Shown here piece by piece: positions 5,142 to 6,198 of a stretch of 6,198 nt of DNA. The notes below the pieces were generated by a model. It had not been told where the DNA came from. It was given only the letters and a program-made list of their open reading frames with translations, and ran no database searches. Positions within the stretch are counted from its first letter, which is position 1. The number at the start of each line of letters is the position of its first letter. The stretch covers positions 1 to 6,198 of the forward strand of contig JAEDKI010000122.1 of NCBI GenBank assembly GCA_016295895.1, read 5' to 3'. This DNA comes from Clostridiaceae bacterium. Its GTDB lineage: Bacteria; Bacillota; Clostridia; Oscillospirales; Acutalibacteraceae. Made by a program: the position numbers and the translations under genes.

Positions 5142-6198
5142 ATGAAAAAATTATTAAAAGCTTCGGCGGTTATCACTGCGCTGATAATTGCCGCAATGAG
5201 CCTGATTATTCCCGTTTCGGCGGCAGGCGAAAGCTACATAACCATTGTTGAAAACGGAGCAGGTGCCTCCGTCACAAAATGTATCACGGAAGCAAGGGGA
5301 GAAATCAATATCCCCGAAACCTACAACGGGCTTCCCGTTACGCAGATTAACAAGAATGCATTCAAGGGCTGCACGCTCGTCACGAGGGTGACTGTTCCCG
5401 CAAGCGTAACCAAGGTCGGCAGCAACGCTTTTGACGGTTGCACGGCGCTTGAATCGGTCGAATTTGCGGGCACGGTCTGCACCTTTGACCCTGCGGTTTT
5501 CATTCATTGCAGCAGCCTTGAAAGCATTACGCTCCCTTCGGGGCTGACGACAATTCCCAACGAAGCATTTTCCGACTGCACCTCGCTTACTCAGATTGAT
5601 ATTCCGTCAACGGTTACGCTTATCGGCACCGAGGCGTTTGCAACCTGCGTGTCGCTGACTGAAATCAATATTCCCGCATCCGTCGATGTGATAAGGACAA
5701 ACGCATTTCTCGGTTGCAGCGGAATAAATCGGTTCAATGTTGATTCGGGCAACGAGGTTTACAGCAGCGTCGGCGGCGTTCTTTACGGCGCATACGAAAG
5801 CCCTTATGACACAAGCAAGACAAATCCCGTGACCGATAAGGCGGTTATCTGCTATCCGTCTGCGGCAACGGCTTCTCAATATACCGTTGCCGACGGAACA
5901 AAAATTATTTCCGACGCCGCCTTTGCAGACTGCACGAATCTGACGAGAATCAATCTTCCGAACGGGATTTATGCAATAAAGGCTTATGCTTTTGACAACT
6001 GCACAAAGCTTTCATCTTTCGTAATTCCCTCAACGGTTCAGACAATCGGATCAATGGCTTTCGGCAGAACCACGGCGCTGAAAACAATCACAATTCCGGG
6101 CTCGGTCACCGATTTCGAGAGCGCATTTTATTCTTCGGGGCTCACAAGCGTAACGATCGAAAACGGCGTTAAGACAATCGGCATAAAGAGCTTTGAAA
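5142..6198 (+). CDS. BspA-type leucine-rich-repeat exported protein, 3' truncated by window
   Basis: An open frame of 352 codons with no stop before the window edge; the true gene is longer. Residues 1-27 are a classic signal peptide: MKKLLK, a hydrophobic core, then PVSA with cleavage expected after A27 or A28. The mature part has about ten BspA (Treponema pallidum-like) leucine-rich repeats of roughly 23 residues, pattern I-x-I-P-x-x-V-x-x-I-x-x-x-A-F-x-x-C-x-x-L, with AF...C cores near residues 73-77, 96-100, 142-146, 165-169, 188-192, 260-264 and 283-287. The array is interrupted at about 196-250 by an island containing NEVYSSVGGVLYG and ICYPS, common in this family. Such proteins sit at or outside the cell surface and are linked to adhesion or ligand binding. 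Any anchor, dockerin or other C-terminal module would lie beyond 6198. It has its own promoter, divergent from the operon on its left. Confidence 0.92.
   Translation, partial: MKKLLKASAVITALIIAAMSLIIPVSAAGESYITIVENGAGASVTKCITEARGEINIPETYNGLPVTQINKNAFKGCTLVTRVTVPASVTKVGSNAFDGCTALESVEFAGTVCTFDPAVFIHCSSLESITLPSGLTTIPNEAFSDCTSLTQIDIPSTVTLIGTEAFATCVSLTEINIPASVDVIRTNAFLGCSGINRFNVDSGNEVYSSVGGVLYGAYESPYDTSKTNPVTDKAVICYPSAATASQYTVADGTKIISDAAFADCTNLTRINLPNGIYAIKAYAFDNCTKLSSFVIPSTVQTIGSMAFGRTTALKTITIPGSVTDFESAFYSSGLTSVTIENGVKTIGIKSFE

Noticed and set aside
5154..5507. 117-codon minus-strand open frame opposite the LRR gene
   Set aside because: Antisense to a repeat protein with signal peptide, promoter and ribosome binding site; its content mirrors the repeat codons.
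5142..6198. Internalin-type (classical LRR) invasion protein
   Set aside because: The repeat pattern with IP..V..I...AF..C is BspA/TpLRR-type, not the 22-residue internalin consensus.

Overview
The window looks like a chromosomal segment of a low- to mid-GC Gram-positive bacterium, most likely a gut-type member of the Clostridia (Oscillospiraceae/Ruminococcaceae-like). The clues are strong GGAGG-type ribosome binding sites, consensus sigma-A promoters in AT-rich intergenic DNA, a BspA-type leucine-rich-repeat surface protein, and a palindromic repeat that resembles ones I remember from such genomes. The taxonomy is an inference; there is no rRNA or other marker gene.

Layout. Positions 5-120 hold a non-coding palindromic, MITE/REP-like element with 8-bp terminal inverted repeats and three internal hairpins. 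Positions 150-176 hold a terminator-like hairpin. It closes a two-gene operon read leftwards (minus strand) from 4947 to 199. The first gene (3301-4947) encodes a purple-acid-phosphatase-like metallophosphoesterase with an unusual C-terminal domain resembling the copper amine oxidase N-terminal fold. The second (199-3285) encodes a 1028-residue GH106-like glycoside hydrolase. They are 15 bp apart and the second ribosome binding site directly follows the first stop codon. Positions 4948-5141 form a divergent intergenic region with one well-formed promoter per direction. From 5142 to the right edge runs the start of a secreted BspA-type LRR protein, cut off by the window.

How the genes may work together. 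The phosphatase and hydrolase are very probably co-transcribed. Both lack signal peptides, and in-frame stop codons leave no room for an N-terminal extension, so they should act in the cytoplasm, perhaps on imported oligosaccharides that carry phosphate. That substrate idea is inference only. The LRR protein is exported and may be unrelated to the operon apart from sharing the intergenic region.

I see no phage, CRISPR, toxin or defence system. The points most worth following are the palindromic element, the apparently cytoplasmic phosphatase with a domain usually found on exported proteins, and the operon pairing.
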